From positions 248,001 to 312,000 of the forward strand of contig KL647328.1 of the NCBI GenBank assembly GCA_000727475.1: DNA of 64,000 nt, in the 5' to 3' direction. The notes under the pieces were generated by a model. The model was not told where the DNA came from, searched no databases, and saw only the letters and a program-made list of their open reading frames with translations. Both the position numbers and the translations under genes were made by a program. Positions 1 to 12,490 of the stretch are shown here, one piece after another. The stretch's first letter is position 1; the number at the start of each line of letters is the position of its first letter. This DNA is from Sarcocystis neurona. Taxonomy: Eukaryota; Apicomplexa; Conoidasida; Eucoccidiorida; Sarcocystidae.

Positions 1-1229
1 TGATGCAGTTGATCATCTACAGGCTGCAGAGTGAGCTGGCCTCCGGTGCCAGGGATATAACACGAAACGGTTGGCGTCTACGTGTCCTGCCTCAGCTCCT
101 CCCGACTTAAAATGGCTTGCCACAATCACTGGTGATATGGCGTGGCTTCGGCAGGCGGAACAGTAAGCAGTACCACACTGAAAATCTCCCGATCCTACTC
201 GCCTCCGCTACGTTAGTCTGAAGGCAGAGCGACAACTTCATACTGAACTCTTCGTTTGAGCAGGCTTGACGCGTCTTTCAGTATTGTACTTGTCTGGGTG
301 AAATATTTTTCTGCTGCTGCAAGGGATCGATTTGTACCGCATCTTGTACGATTTGGAGGTTCTGAAGTGTGGCAGTCTTGAAGTTTGCAAAGTTCAGCGC
401 TTCGTGAGAACAAGTTCGTCCTCGCGCCCCTGTTTCGAAATGTAGACATGTTATGTCACACGGAATTGTTCTGGCAAGTTGACCTGGCCTCGATGACTTC
501 GTGAGAACATATGTATTCAGACACTGAATATTTCGTATTGTGCTTCCCTGCGCCAGTTTCCGAGCCGGTGCCATGAGAAGGTGATGTATAAATTTGTGGA
601 TATATGGAGATGTGTGCTAAAGAATATCCTGTGCTGCGTCGCACGTGTCGGTTCGCCTTTACTTTTTCTGCGCTCCTGTGGTCGACCTTTCCTGTCTGCA
701 AGCCAGTGTCGTGCACATGGGCGTCAACCTGCTTGATGGAGTGCACACCCTACTTGCTTCTGCAGATGGGACCAGTATCCGCTGGACCTCAGATGGCTGG
801 CAGTTGCCTCGGGGGATCAGAGTGTGCTGCTGCACCGGTACGCGTGGCAGCGGGCGCCGATAGACCTGCGTTATTTAACGGTGCTCACCGGAGATATGGA
901 CTGGCTCCATGTTGGAGGTATAGTCACGTTTGTTAGCTTCCATATAGTATGGTTATGAATTGTGTGCGCAACGCTGTCGCTTGAAGAGCGCTGGCCTTAA
1001 CATATTTTCACTGGGGAATACTATGCTGAAGAACGCTAGCAGTCCGTCTTGGCATGTACGCGTGCCATTTCGTACTGGCCCTGACATAGGTGCCGAATTA
1101 GGATACTATTTAACGGACCTGGTAGTTCCTTTGGGGTACTGATCGACGTGTAACACTTTCGGAAGCCGAGTAGTGTGCACTGATTATCGGGGTGCCCCAC
1201 AAAGATGTTTTCGCGCGGTTTTTTTGCAG

Positions 1230-1364
1230 CTGAGCGCTGGCGCTCAACGCCGGCAGAAATTCGCTTACGCGCAGTTGCGCAACGTAGCCCACTGCTGCTG
1301 TGGCCAGCAGCTACCAGTTCGGCGGCGCATATCGAGGAGGAGGCCTACGCTGAATTACGATCTG
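1230..1364 (+). CDS. Candidate internal exon of an unidentified gene, possibly the 5' part of the Pro-rich gene
   Basis: A 135-bp open segment is bounded by a strong acceptor (a T run followed by GCAG, AG at 1228-1229) and a donor GTAAAG at 1365. It would be a phase-1 to phase-1 exon encoding about 45 polar residues including ERWRSTPAEIRLRAV and EEEAYAELR, which read like protein rather than intron. A possible earlier exon is 766-837, also phase 1 at both ends. Phase-1 acceptors at 1938 and 1962 lie in the frame of the Lys/Pro-rich reading frame that follows, the second after a pyrimidine-rich stretch, so this exon may be an upstream part of that gene. I recognise no domain. The exon call rests on splice consensus and composition only. 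Confidence 0.35.
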
Positions 1365-1895
1365 GTAAAGTGTACATAACATACCGCGCCATGCCAGTGA
1401 ATGTTTCATTGAGGTGTGTGCTGCTGCGTGTGCGGCAACAGTGTTATCCGGTGGTGCGTACAGAGGAACAATATATCAACATAAGGTCATCAGAATGTCA
1501 CTGATATGGATGCTGTTGCGGGGAATGCGCTGAAGCTCGTGTGAGGGCTGCATCGTGTTGTAATGTATGCGTATGATATGAGATTACAACTGTGAGAGGG
1601 GCACCCTATGCTTGTCACATGCTTAGTCTTCTGTTTTATATGCTAGGAAATGCTGATAGTGACGGACACAGATTGTGCGTCCATTAGACGCAAACCCAGC
1701 GCTGCGTCCAAGGCCCGCCACAACACCGCGAGACATGCAGTGGACGCGACATTTCATAGCTATGCTGCTCCACATTCGCCCGTGTACCCCGAGTTTCCAA
1801 GACAACGTGGTCGTACCTGCGCACTGGTGTGGTGTTGCGTAACTCCTCATTGTACCGTAAACACGTCGTTTACGTCTAGGTCTGGAAGGTGGCCT

Positions 1896-4393
1896 ATGGC
1901 AGATCGCAAAGCGCACTTGTGTGTGCATATCTCGTCAGCCATTACGGAGTCTCTTCCCGCAGTCCCCTTCGGCCTGAGTCCAGGGGAAGACCTGGATATC
2001 AGTCTACAGCTACGTTTGGCCTCAGATAGACCGGCTAGCATATATTCTGGACGTGTAGGGTTACAGAAGGAGAAGATGCAAAGGACAGCTGAAGGAGTCA
2101 CTGCGCCACCTTCCCTGGCTGTCACTGTGGACGCTCGTCCGCCAGTGGTTAAAACTGCAGTGCCTCCCGAACCATCTCCTGCAGCAAAACTGCAAGTAGG
2201 AGTAGGACCGGAGAAGAAAGCTCCTGGCCTTCCTTTTGAAAAGGCTGAGAGAGCTGTTGTCTCACTCTCAGCTAAGACTGCTGGCAAAGTGACTCCGCCT
2301 GCAGTGCCTGCTGTCGAAGGAAAGAAAGTAGGCGTCCTCCCAGAAGTCGCCGGGAAGCCGGCACTTTCTGTTGAAAAGAAGCTACCGACTGTACTCGAAG
2401 GCAAGGGAGCCACGGGGCCCTCCTTACAGAAGAAGGCAGCTGGTGGATTGAAAGAGGCACCGTTGAAGGCAGCGCAACCATCTAGTGCTGAGGCGAAGAC
2501 AGCTGGTGTCACCAGTCTGCCGCGGACGTTGAAATCGCCACAAGCACCGGAGCCTAAGGCGCCTGAAGGAAAAGAAGCTCAGGCTAAACTTACTGCGGGC
2601 GTGCCGCCAGGCGCTCCTCCAAAGTTGGCTCCTGCGATGCTTGCAAAAGGTGGTGGAGAGACGAAACAGGTGGAGCTTGTGACGAAGAAGGTAGGCATTT
2701 CTCCGCATGAGCCTGGTATGTCGAAGGCAGGCGGCGAGGCTGGTGTAAAACAGAAGGCACCTGGTCCTTTAAAGGAAAAAGAAGCCGCATTGTCTAGCGG
2801 TCCTCCGCCTGCTTCAAAGAAAGGGGCTCCACCGAAGAAAGGTGGTGGGATTAAGGCGGCAGAGGCGCCCGTAGCGACTGCGGCAGGTGAACGGAACGTA
2901 TCTGCACTAGGGAAAATCCAAGAAGGCGTGACGGCAACAGGAAAGACGGGTGTAACTCCCAGCGTCGTGACGCCGGCCGTAGACAAGCCCGGAAAGGACA
3001 CAGGATCATCAGTACCATCCAAGGTGGGGGGACCGCCTGGAAAGGTTCCTCCACCAGGCAAGAGCTCTGCACCTCCGCCTCCAACAGAGAAGACTTCTGC
3101 ACCTCCGCCTTCAACAATGGAGGCATCTGCTCTTCCGCCTCCAACAGCTAAGACCTCTGCGCCTCCGCCTCCAACAGGCAAGACCTCTGCGCCGCCGCCA
3201 CCAGCAGGTAAGGTCTCTGCACCGCCGGTGCCAGCAGAGAAGACCTCTGCGCCTCCGCCTCCAACAGGCAAGACCTCTGCACCACCGCCACCAGCAGGCA
3301 AGACCTCTGCACCGCCGNNNNNNNNNNNNNNNNNNNNNNNNNNNNNNNNNNNNNNNNNNNNNNNNNNNNNNNNNNNNNNNNNNNNNNNNNNNNNNNNNNN
3401 NNNNNNNNNNNNNNNNNNNNNNNNNNNNNNNNNNNNNNNNNNNNNNNNNNNNNNNNNNNNNNNNNNNNNNNNNNNNNNNNNNNNNNNNNNNNNNNNNNNN
3501 NNNNNNNNNNNNNNNNNNNNNNNNNNNNNNNNNNNNNNNNNNNNNNNNNNNNNNNNNNNNNNNNNNNNNNNNNNNNNNNNNNNNNNNNNNNNNNNNNNNN
3601 NNNNNNNNNNNNNNNNNNNNNNNNNNNNNNNNNNNNNNNNNNNNNNNNNNNNNNNNNNNNNNNNNNNNNNNNNNNNNNNNNNNNNNNNNNNNNNNNNNNN
3701 NNNNNNNNNNNNNNNNNNNNNNNNNNNNNNNNNNNNCCGCCGCCTCCAACCGGCAAGACCTCTGCACCTCCACCTCCAGCAGGCAAGACCTCTGCACCTC
3801 CACCTCCAACAGGCAAGACCTCTGCACCTCCGCCGCCAACCGGCAAGACCTCTGCACCTCCGCCGCCAGCAGGAGGAGAATCGGTGGCTTTTCGCGGGGA
3901 CAAAGAAAGCGGAGATGACAAAGAAAACGGAGCAAAGGAGGCTCCTCCTTCAAAAAAACCTCCTCTGGTGCCGCACGCTATGGCAAAAGTTGAGGAAGCA
4001 GAAACTCCTGACGTAGCTCCCGCGCAGAAATTAGGGATGCCAACAGCCAAGAAGCTGCCGCTAACTGCGAAGAACCCACCTTTGAATGCACCTGCGAGCA
4101 AAATGGCAGAACACGGACACACGAAGGTAGGCGACGAATCCTCAATGGGGAGTAAGCTGGTCGTGGCGGAGGACGCCGTAAAGAAGGAGGAGGCGCCATT
4201 ACCGAAAAAAAAACTTTCTCCGCCCGCGAAAAGCCCTCAAGGTGGAACTGGCGGCCCCACTCTTGCAGAGAAGGGAGAAGCCCAGCAGAAAGATGCAGGA
4301 GCAAAACCACCTGGAAAACTACTACAGGTGAAGAAAACACCAGGGTTCCCGCCGAAAAAGATGATGCCAGCAAGTATGCCCACAAAGATGTAA
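1896..4393 (+). CDS. Lys/Pro/Ala-rich low-complexity protein with decapeptide repeats (interrupted by assembly gap)
   Basis: One long frame runs from before 1896 to the gap at 3318 and resumes after 3736 to a TAA at 4391-4393. The first possible Met in good context is at 1896 (MADRKAHL). If upstream exons exist, coding would instead enter at an acceptor near 1938 or 1962. The product is almost entirely disordered. An N-terminal 50 residues of mixed composition is followed by several hundred residues dominated by Pro, Ala, Lys, Gly and Thr. Then comes an array of ten-residue units of the type KTSAPPPPTG, and a basic tail rich in KK and PP that ends KKMMPASMPTKM. There is no visible signal peptide, membrane segment or catalytic motif. 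Runs of four prolines could bind SH3, WW or profilin-type partners, but that is inference. The frames on the two sides of the gap differ (0 versus 2, modulo 3), so the gap length cannot be exact. Function unknown. Confidence 0.75.
3060..3872 (+). repeat. Coding minisatellite, 30-bp unit (KTSAPPPPTG type)
   Basis: About nine units are visible before the gap and about five after it. Each is 30 bp and encodes variants of KTSAPPPPTG/AG. Early units are divergent (S for T, ME for GK, LPPP for PPPP). Units flanking the gap are nearly identical to each other, which is the usual reason an assembly collapses or breaks. The total copy number is unknown. Confidence 0.9.
3318..3736. other. Assembly gap (419 N)
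   Basis: An uninterrupted run of N falls inside the 30-bp coding repeat. The length 419 is not a multiple of three and puts the two flanks out of frame, so it should be treated as an estimate. Confidence 0.99.
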
Positions 4394-7300
4394 TCCCCCC
4401 TACGACCTAGTGTGAGGAAATTCTTACGCGCGTGGAACCCTCAAGTACCAGAATTTTGTATCTGCGTAAAAACGACAAAGAGGGGCTGTGCCAGCACTCC
4501 GCACTTCGAGTGGCAAAAGATTCCGGGTTTCCCCTGAAGCGTTGTGAGCGACGTACGTGAGTGGTCCTGCGCTTTCCTTCGGAGAAGCGGTCAGGTGCAC
4601 GCTCCACTTGTGCGCCCAGCAGGAGTGCACTGGTTTTTTTTTGACAGGCGTTCCAGATTTTACTTTTTCATTCATGAGGATAATTTTGTAACTTGCTTCT
4701 TCTGGCACGCTAGAATACAACCGAGTACCTTGTTACTGAGAGCGGGTGTATATTCTGCTTTAGAGGATGTGGTCTCACTGAGTCGAAAACTGTTGAAGGT
4801 GAGTTTTCGACGTCGGTAGAGCTTCATATCATTGCCTCTACGCGTGTATGTGCAGTCGAGCCACATACACATTAAGGATATACGCTAATGGTAATGCGTC
4901 TGACCACCTTGGTTGTGATTCCTGTACGCGTATACTGGTTGGTGCTTTTCGGTAACCTACGCTACGCAGGGAGAGAGAGGAAACTGCAACTGAGGGTCTA
5001 CCGCCGAATGAATCTTCTCCCGGGCGCTTGGCCGTTTCTCCGCTAAATTCGGTCACCACGCTGCCGCAGTGTATGTGTCCAGCTGGCTGACTGAAAATGC
5101 ATTTATCAAGTGAGTGACGCACTCGCTTGATAAAGGTGTGTAATTCCGCAGCGACCGTACAGGAGATAATTGCTACAGCGAATTTGTTGCTGTACGTAAC
5201 AACTAGACCGCAGGCGACATTGTTAGTTGCGATACTTCAACCTCTTGTTGAATGCTTGACACCTCTCTGGATGGAAGGAGACCCGTTTTCGCACAGCAAC
5301 GTGTAGAGCTCATACGGACAATAGGCTTTCTGGAGTGCAACAACGAAGATTGCGAAACGGTAACCGCGACATTCTGTTGCACCCGCAGCTACTCTAGTGT
5401 ACAGAGGGCGATATCTTCTTTGAGTGACAGCTAAACCTTCGATACTACGACGGGTTCCCAAGTGCTCATGGTAGGGGCGCCTGCATCCACCCACTCCAGC
5501 AACACTCCATACCAGGACTACAGACTTTATTGGCGAAAATTTGTGGTTGCAGTGAGAAGAGAACACGCTGTCACAACCACACGCTTTAGCTTTCGTAGAG
5601 TGACAGTTGGTACCTGGCGACGTGTAGCACGTGATGGATACGCTGAAGAGGTAGGGACGGACGGAAACTATTCTGTGCGTCTCAAACTCAAGAATGGCCA
5701 ACAAGGCGGGCGTCAATTGAACGTGATTCGCAGATCTACAAGTCGTACGTGCATATGCACATTATGTATGCAGGTTCATATGTATGCGACAGCTGTGACA
5801 GAAGTTGCTGAGTGTGCGATCCATGTGGTAGTCATAGTGCATACGCAGGAAAGGAAGCCGGTCATCCGGAGCTAGAGGCACGGGCGCACGGCAAATATTT
5901 CAAAGAGTGCAGCAGTACCCTGCTTATCCAGAACCATTATGTCTCGCATGCGTGACACGCGATAGGCTACCGAATGTTACTCGAAAGAGCCGAGGGGACT
6001 TCATCTCCCTATGGCGCAACATGCCAGAGAAGCCTTATGTTCTTCCGGGTCATGTTAAGCGTCTAAGCGGCTGCTTACACCGTGTGCCTCCCCGATGTGG
6101 AGTGGGACATCATTTCCACATGAGAACACGCGCAACGGCCGACAGATGAACGATTCTTTAGGCAATGACGCCATCCTCCTTGTGTCCCTCGGTGGTCTGT
6201 CGCTGGGAGTAAGTGAACAGGGTACAGCTGAATACGGATGGATCGCCAAATGTGGGCGTGCTTCATATGTACTGAGAACATACCGTTGCCCCGGAAATGG
6301 GCTTGCGGTTCCTGTGCACTATCAGAAAGCTGCTAAAACTTACGTTTAGTTACCGTCCGCAGCAGATCGAAATAAGCCGTGATCGTCGAGAGGGTAACGA
6401 CGCGAATCGCAGCCTACGTTCAAACAGGTTTAGCCCGTGTGTAGTGGGACGCTATGCAGGATACTGACAGGTAGAGAATATGGCGTAACTGCAGCAGAAT
6501 TCGTGTCCGAAATACACTCTTTCGTGTACACATATAGGCGGATGCAGATGTCAGTGATTCTTATCGAAAATGCTGCCGCGCTTGGGTACAGGAAGATCAG
6601 CGGCTGGAATAGCAGCGAGTGGCTGAGGGGAGAACTAACGCAGTACGGGCGTTTCACTTATTGATACGCCGTACAAATGGAAGTGGTTATTTTCGGTAGT
6701 ACTACACATTTTTGATATGAGTAGTAGTGCAGCTGTAACCAGTATAAACAGTCCAGTTAGAGGCGCCGAACGGGAGCATCGGGCAAGCGCCTGAGGTCAC
6801 AATAAAAACCGTATTTAATGCAGTATTCCTTCCGTTGTGTTGCCGACACACATTGGAATTGCTGGAACCAATAATACCTGTACACTCTACAACGCTAGAC
6901 CTGGATTCCAACGGTTATGGACGGCACCATGACACCGACTGTGGAGACGGACCAAAGAAACGGTCTGCGGCATACTCTGGTGGCTGGCTCAACTTCAGCG
7001 GGTAGAGGGAGTCGCAAAACTGTGACAGCATAAATTTCTTCAAGGAGGATGCAGAGGATAGCGTTGGCTCAAGGCGTCATGCAGTGTTATTGTATCACTT
7101 CTTTCCAGTATACATCATCCCGCCGTTCGTAAACATGACGTCGTGCTTGCGAACTGTCCGGTGGGATCGTGTCGGGAGGTCTGTCCGTGTAAAGCTGGCA
7201 CCAGAAGCGTATGTTTCCACTTTATTCATTAAGAGGACGCCCTTATTTCGTCCATCTTCCATATCCAATAATCCCCTCGTTCCCTCGTTATGTCGCCGTT

Positions 7301-9847
7301 ACACGTATCTGTGCTGCCTAATCTGTTGTGCAGAACTCATGCGCGTGTACACCAGCGGACTGTAAATACGCTCTGCGTCGCCTTTGTTCGTCAAAATGTT
7401 CAGGTGTTAAACCGGTTTTGCGTGGCCAGTACTGGTCCAAAAGAGGATCGGGAATGCAGAAATTCTGTACCGACAAAATCGTATGAAAACAACTATATCC
7501 ACTCTGTCACCCGATCACACGCCATCACTTGCAAGCTTCCGCTACTGTTACGCGCAGGCCGCGGCATCACTGATTATCTTTGATGTGAATGCAGGACGTA
7601 GGAAGCACCTAACCGGTGGAGTGCACTGGACGGGTCTTTTTCTTTGGAAATTGTCCGCATTCGCCGTGGTAGACACCTGCCTCACCTGTTCCATTAGAAA
7701 GGGCTCAAACCGCCTGTGTCTTCCTTCAAGAACTTCGGTTCCTGCTGGACTCCACTGCACCTGTGAACCCGAGGTGCACTCGACGGCTTCTGTAGTGTGT
7801 CTACGTTTGACGATGAGGGTTCCACTGCAGCAAACGTGCCGCGTTCGCGGTCTCCACATTCTTGGGCACGCTTCAACAACTGTGTTTCACAAGATGGCGG
7901 CAGAGTCGTGCGTCCGCGACCAGCGGGCTTGGTAGTTGTCCCGTCTATCCGTCAGGGCAGTAGAAAAAAAGCCTGCATCCATTGGACGACTGGGTTTCTC
8001 CTCAACGCAGTCAGTTGATGAAATGGAAGGTTGACAAAGTCGAGTGCAGCAATTATGTTTCTTACGAGTGTTCCCAGCGAATTCCGTATGAAGTCACCAT
8101 CTGTGTACCGTGGCTTCTGGGAGGTATTCTCCAATACATACCGCTCTCTCCAGCTACCGTTACGCTTCTTCGAGCCAGCCGTAGTGCATCAAAGGTAGCG
8201 TCCGTGTAAGCTGGCACCTGCGCCGGACCGTACAATGCAAACCAACTTTCTCGTAGAAGAAGGGGGAAACGCAACATTGCAAGGGAATAATAACGCCCTT
8301 CGCCGGCAATGTTTCTACTGTAGAACATGACGGTATCTAGAAGGATACTGTATTGACGTGGATACAGCGGTATACAGGCGTGTCTGTGTGTCTTGACATG
8401 TACATATTCGGTGAAAGCTTCCACATTCGACAACCAGCTGCACAGTAGTCGATACAACGTGATCGATACGAGGGGGCACAAATGACTGATCTGCCTGCTT
8501 CTTGATTAGAGTCTTCCGTCACATACGTGTGTGTCTTTCCAGTTACGTAGCGTGGCACCAGGTACTCCTGGCATCTGTAAGAAGAGACGTGTCACTCCGC
8601 ACTAACGCTGGCTCTTATAATCGTCGCGACCGTTCCCTCTGTTCCTACTGCCGAATTCAGAGACCAGCTGCTTCGGTGCTTGACTTCTGGTGGAACCGTG
8701 GCCGTTCATGACGTTATTCTGTGGTCAGGTCGACTTGACACTTCGACCGAACTGCCACTGTTGAAAGAAAGATTTCCGGATATTCTCTTCGCAAAGAAAT
8801 CAAATCACACACCACTGCCGCTGCCCCTTGCACGTGCAGTACAACCAAGCACGGCCGCATGTGGCGAATTTGGGCACTCCAGACAGATATGGTCGGTGCG
8901 GAAAACCGGCTGCGAGCCTGTAACACGCATCAAGTGGTATGCGGTACTTGCAGTGGCTCGCAGACCCGCCGCTCTTGCTGAGCAACACGCTGAAGGGCTG
9001 CTCTATTGAGGCCGCTCGCGGCCAGAGCACAATCCACATGCTTCAAGCTTATCTGTAGTCTCAGCCCGCCTACTTACGTTGCGCCCGACACGCTTGCAAT
9101 GCCAACTCATGACGTCTCTCTTCCATACTCATTTAGCGGCTGAGGATATGTCGATATGTTCGAGGCCGAGTGGATTCTGCATTGGTGTTTGTTTAATGTT
9201 TTCCGTGGGTTGTTGCTGCTCCACAATAGAAATCTTACCCTTACGTCCGGAAACAGAGAACGTTGCAGCGTAGACACGCTGCTAACGACTCAGCGATTGT
9301 GAGAACCTCTAGGTCTCAAAGCTGAAACCGAACGTACACTTGGTTGAAGAGACAGTGGCTGTGCCAATGGTGGGCGAGACTGCGTTCCAGTTCTGGTGTC
9401 ACGATGCCTGTTGTAGAGGTGGAACGCTGCACACATTGTAATAAGGAGAACCGGGCTGCATTCACTTGTCTTCACGCCTGTGCGCTTCGTACGGCTTGTG
9501 ACAAAGACGGGGCGGGCATTCACCTATTTATGGACACAGTTAACAGCAACACTGAGCGTATCTTTGTGCCTGCGTTGTCGTAGGTTTTGATGTAGCTGCC
9601 GGCCCCTGATGTTGAAACATAGGCAGCGACATATAGTGTCCCGTAGGAACCGAGATGTTTAAGTCTCGCCCGTGCTTGCCCAAGAGCCGTTGTATGACCC
9701 CTATTCGCGTTAGCAGACGCGACATGCGCAAGGTCATGATGGAATTACTACCAACGTGCAGAGGCAGCTGCTTCCTTATCCGCGCAAGAGCATCTTCATC
9801 CGTCTTACAATGTAGTCTTCGCGTCCGCTACACACAACTTAGGACTT
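4394..9847. other. No supportable gene; scattered short open frames
   Basis: This 5.4-kb stretch has open frames of 60-160 codons on both strands, about what chance gives at this base composition, and lacks the Gln/Ala/Ser bias of the clear genes. The most protein-like pieces are 7767-8018 (+), with a polar segment containing DDEGSTAANVPRSRSPHSW, and 8681-9009 (+), ending at a TGA/TAG-dense region. Overlapping minus-strand frames around 7550-7880 are equally open, so strand cannot be decided. I see no tRNA, rRNA or long repeat here. Confidence 0.5.
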
Positions 9848-12490
9848 TTAGCTAATTTTTAAGGCCGTAGGCAGCCGCACACTGAGTCTGCGAGTACGGC
9901 AGCTTCGCTCTGCCTCTGCCTTGGCAAATGTCTTCTCTCCTAAATCGAAGGTTGACACGAAGCCCTCAGATCTACCCTGAGTCGATGGCCCTCTCGCTTC
10001 GGCCATCAGAAGCGTGTCCCTCAAACTCTTCTGGTGGCATTCACCCCCCAGCCCCCGTATCCTCTCCCTGCTGGAATCTGTTGCCCGACTGCAGTTCTGT
10101 AATACATCTTCAGTCTCCATGCTCCCTTTAGGCGTTGTTTGTGCTTGTACAATGAAAAGTTCGTCTGGTAACCCTAGAGATCCACATTGGAATTTCAAAA
10201 CCTTGCAGCAGGTATACGTGATTCTACAGGGAGCACGGGACTGTTGCTGCTGCTGCTGCTGGTGCGCACGTCCTGCCCCTCCTCCAGGTACTACAGCGTC
10301 GTCGTTCCTACTGTTGGTAAGAGTGTGCTGGAGCTGTTGCCGCCTAACCCACGAAATTCTTCTTCGAAGCCAGACGTTTGTGCTGCTAGTAGGCCCTTGC
10401 CGCTACTGCCCGTCGTAGGACTCTCCTGCGACACCAAACTCTAGCTGCTGCCAGAGAAGTCCAGCTGCACGCACAGACTTCGCGGCGTCCTGCTGCGCCT
10501 TTTGCTGTTGCGGCGCGCCTGCAGCGATTGGAACGGGTCAGCTGAAGAAGCAGCGCTGCCGCTGTACCAGGTCGCCAGAGACGGGAGCAGCATCAAAACA
10601 CGACGTCAGGCGCCAAGTTTTTCTCTTACGGGTTTGCCATCTGAAGGTCCGATGAGTCTGCTACCCTAGTGATTCTTCCATCTTTGTACGAGGAGACGTG
10701 CTGCAGACCCTCCGCTAGCGCCACGTGCATCACGGACACCTCACAACACCTCGAAAGTGAGATAGGCCTAAAGATCAGCTTCACTTCAGTGTCTTTCCGT
10801 GAGAGGCTTTTTTCCGTCTCTTGGTGACTGCTGATGCTGGAACTCTTCAGGTGTGGCTTCGTCGGCCAGTGTAGCAGAAACGTCATTAGCCGGGGAGCAG
10901 CACCTGCTTGCTACACGCAAGGAAGCCTAGGTTCGCTAACATTCACGGTTGTTAGAAAAATCCACCTCCTTATGGAGTTGCCCGCACATTAGAGTTACCC
11001 TGTTTTACTTCCCTCCTACTTCTGTTGCCGCTAACACTGTGATACTACCGCGGTGCTCGGGCGCTGCTGCTGCGACAGTGAGCCTGCGCCTCCGACGACT
11101 ACGCTGCGGCCTTCCGGCAAAGACGGGAGGATAATGAGTGGAAATAAGGCCTCGCAACACACTGTAAGAGAACAATAGACCATGGCAACCTTCTCTTTTT
11201 ACGCCGTCCCTCCTGCTGTGGCCAGCACCCGCCGCTGCTGGTGCTGTTGTGGTTCTGCCGGCTCTCTAACTGGTGTCGCTGTCGGCGCGCGTGCGCAGGC
11301 TGCCCTCGCGCTGTGCTAGTGTTTTCGCGCGGAAGAAGCAGCCTCCCCACCGCGCGCCATACCGCGCGAAGCAGCATTTCAACTATGCTGTTCTACGTGT
11401 TGATGACTGAAGAGCCTTAGCACCTTCTGCTCCTTCCCGTTCACCATTCCAACTCTGCTGCAGCCGTAACTACGCGAAGCTGCTGGCCCTGCTGTTGCTA
11501 CGCATCCTGCACGCGCCGTTGTTGCGCAACTGCCATCTCTGTGGCAGTTGCGCCATCTCTAGCCTTTAAGAGCGAAGCATGTTGCTTGCCTTTCACCCGA
11601 CAGCGGTACCAGCTCCCCATCATCCCTCTTTTTACAGCCTCCCTGAGGTCCCCGCTTACTGCCGTTTACGAATGCTTCAATGGCGAACCTGTGCGTTATT
11701 AGACGTATACGGCAGCATCATCCTCCCGAACGGCTTCCTCTTCAACACCAACAGGATTGCCACCACGAGCAGCAGGAGTGCAGGCGCTGACACCAGAAGA
11801 AGAACTGTTACCATCAGCTACAGCAGCCCTGATAGCTGAAGCGTGAGTCTTAAGAGAAGCAGCAGCAGCGGCAGAAGGGAGATCAGCAGCTGCAGCCTCC
11901 TCAAAAGCGACTGCTCTAAAAGCAACTCTCCCGCGCGTTTCGCTGCACTGCAGTTGCAGCGAGGGGTTTCTTGCGCCATATTGGGGTGCTGCCGCTTTCA
12001 TGCTTAGCCGAGCAGCTCTTCGACGCGCAGATCTGGGGTTTAGCAAGGAAGCACGTGCTGCTTAAAACGCATGCCGAGTCTCCGTTGCTGCTGCTCTGAC
12101 TCCAGTGTTGCCTGCGTTTGAGATGCGGACGGAAAAACTACAATGACGCCCCACCTGCAGGGGCACCCACGAAAAGACAGCTACAGTAAACACGCAGCAA
12201 CGTCAACGGCGGCAAAATAACGTCTGCCGATGCGGCACTGCGGACGCAGGAGCTGGCTTGGCTTTTCTGCCTCTAGGCTGTGGCAGAATGTTTGACAGCT
12301 GTGGCAGGCAGTGTATTCGTTTCCTCTCCTCCCGGTGTGTCAGTTTTCTCTCTAGTGCAGCAGAACTCGTTTGACGCGAATGCTGCTGCGGGCTGCGTCC
12401 AGCGCCTCTGCGTACACAGTGTTCACACTCCCATCCTGTGTCACCGTCAGTCCGCGGCTTTATGGCGAGCTGGCATACGTGGAAGTCCAT
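9848..12490 (-). CDS. Multi-exon low-complexity protein, exons only partly resolved
   Basis: Several minus-strand segments have clear protein character. Reading 5' to 3' on the minus strand, a possible start at 12490 (MDFHVCQLAIKP) leads into a basic segment with LERKLTHREERKR. An Ala-rich exon of about 12032-11711 contains FEEAAAADLPSAAAAASLK and ends at a GTATAC donor. Gln-containing pieces lie near 11310-11205. A segment at about 10890-10628 contains LADEATPEEFQHQQ and ends at a strong GTAAGA donor. A Gln-rich piece at 10530-10410 contains QQQKAQQDAAKSVRAA. A last exon contains HQQQQQQQS, then LPDELFIVQAQT, and runs to a stop at 9848-9850. The direction is supported by CAG read in the Gln frame on this strand. 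Not every exon junction can be phased, and an A6 run near 10810 appears to break the frame. The product is unknown; it could be two neighbouring genes. Confidence 0.45.
10241..10264 (-). repeat. CAG/CAA tract encoding seven glutamines
   Basis: On the minus strand this tract reads CAC then seven CAG/CAA codons. It falls in the same frame as the 3'-terminal exon of the minus-strand gene. It is the best single clue to that gene's strand. Confidence 0.8.

Noticed and set aside
2579..4122. Minus-strand Gly/Ala and Leu/Glu/Val repeat frames opposite the Pro-rich protein
   Set aside because: They are complementary readings of the 30-bp repeat, and they also cross the assembly gap.
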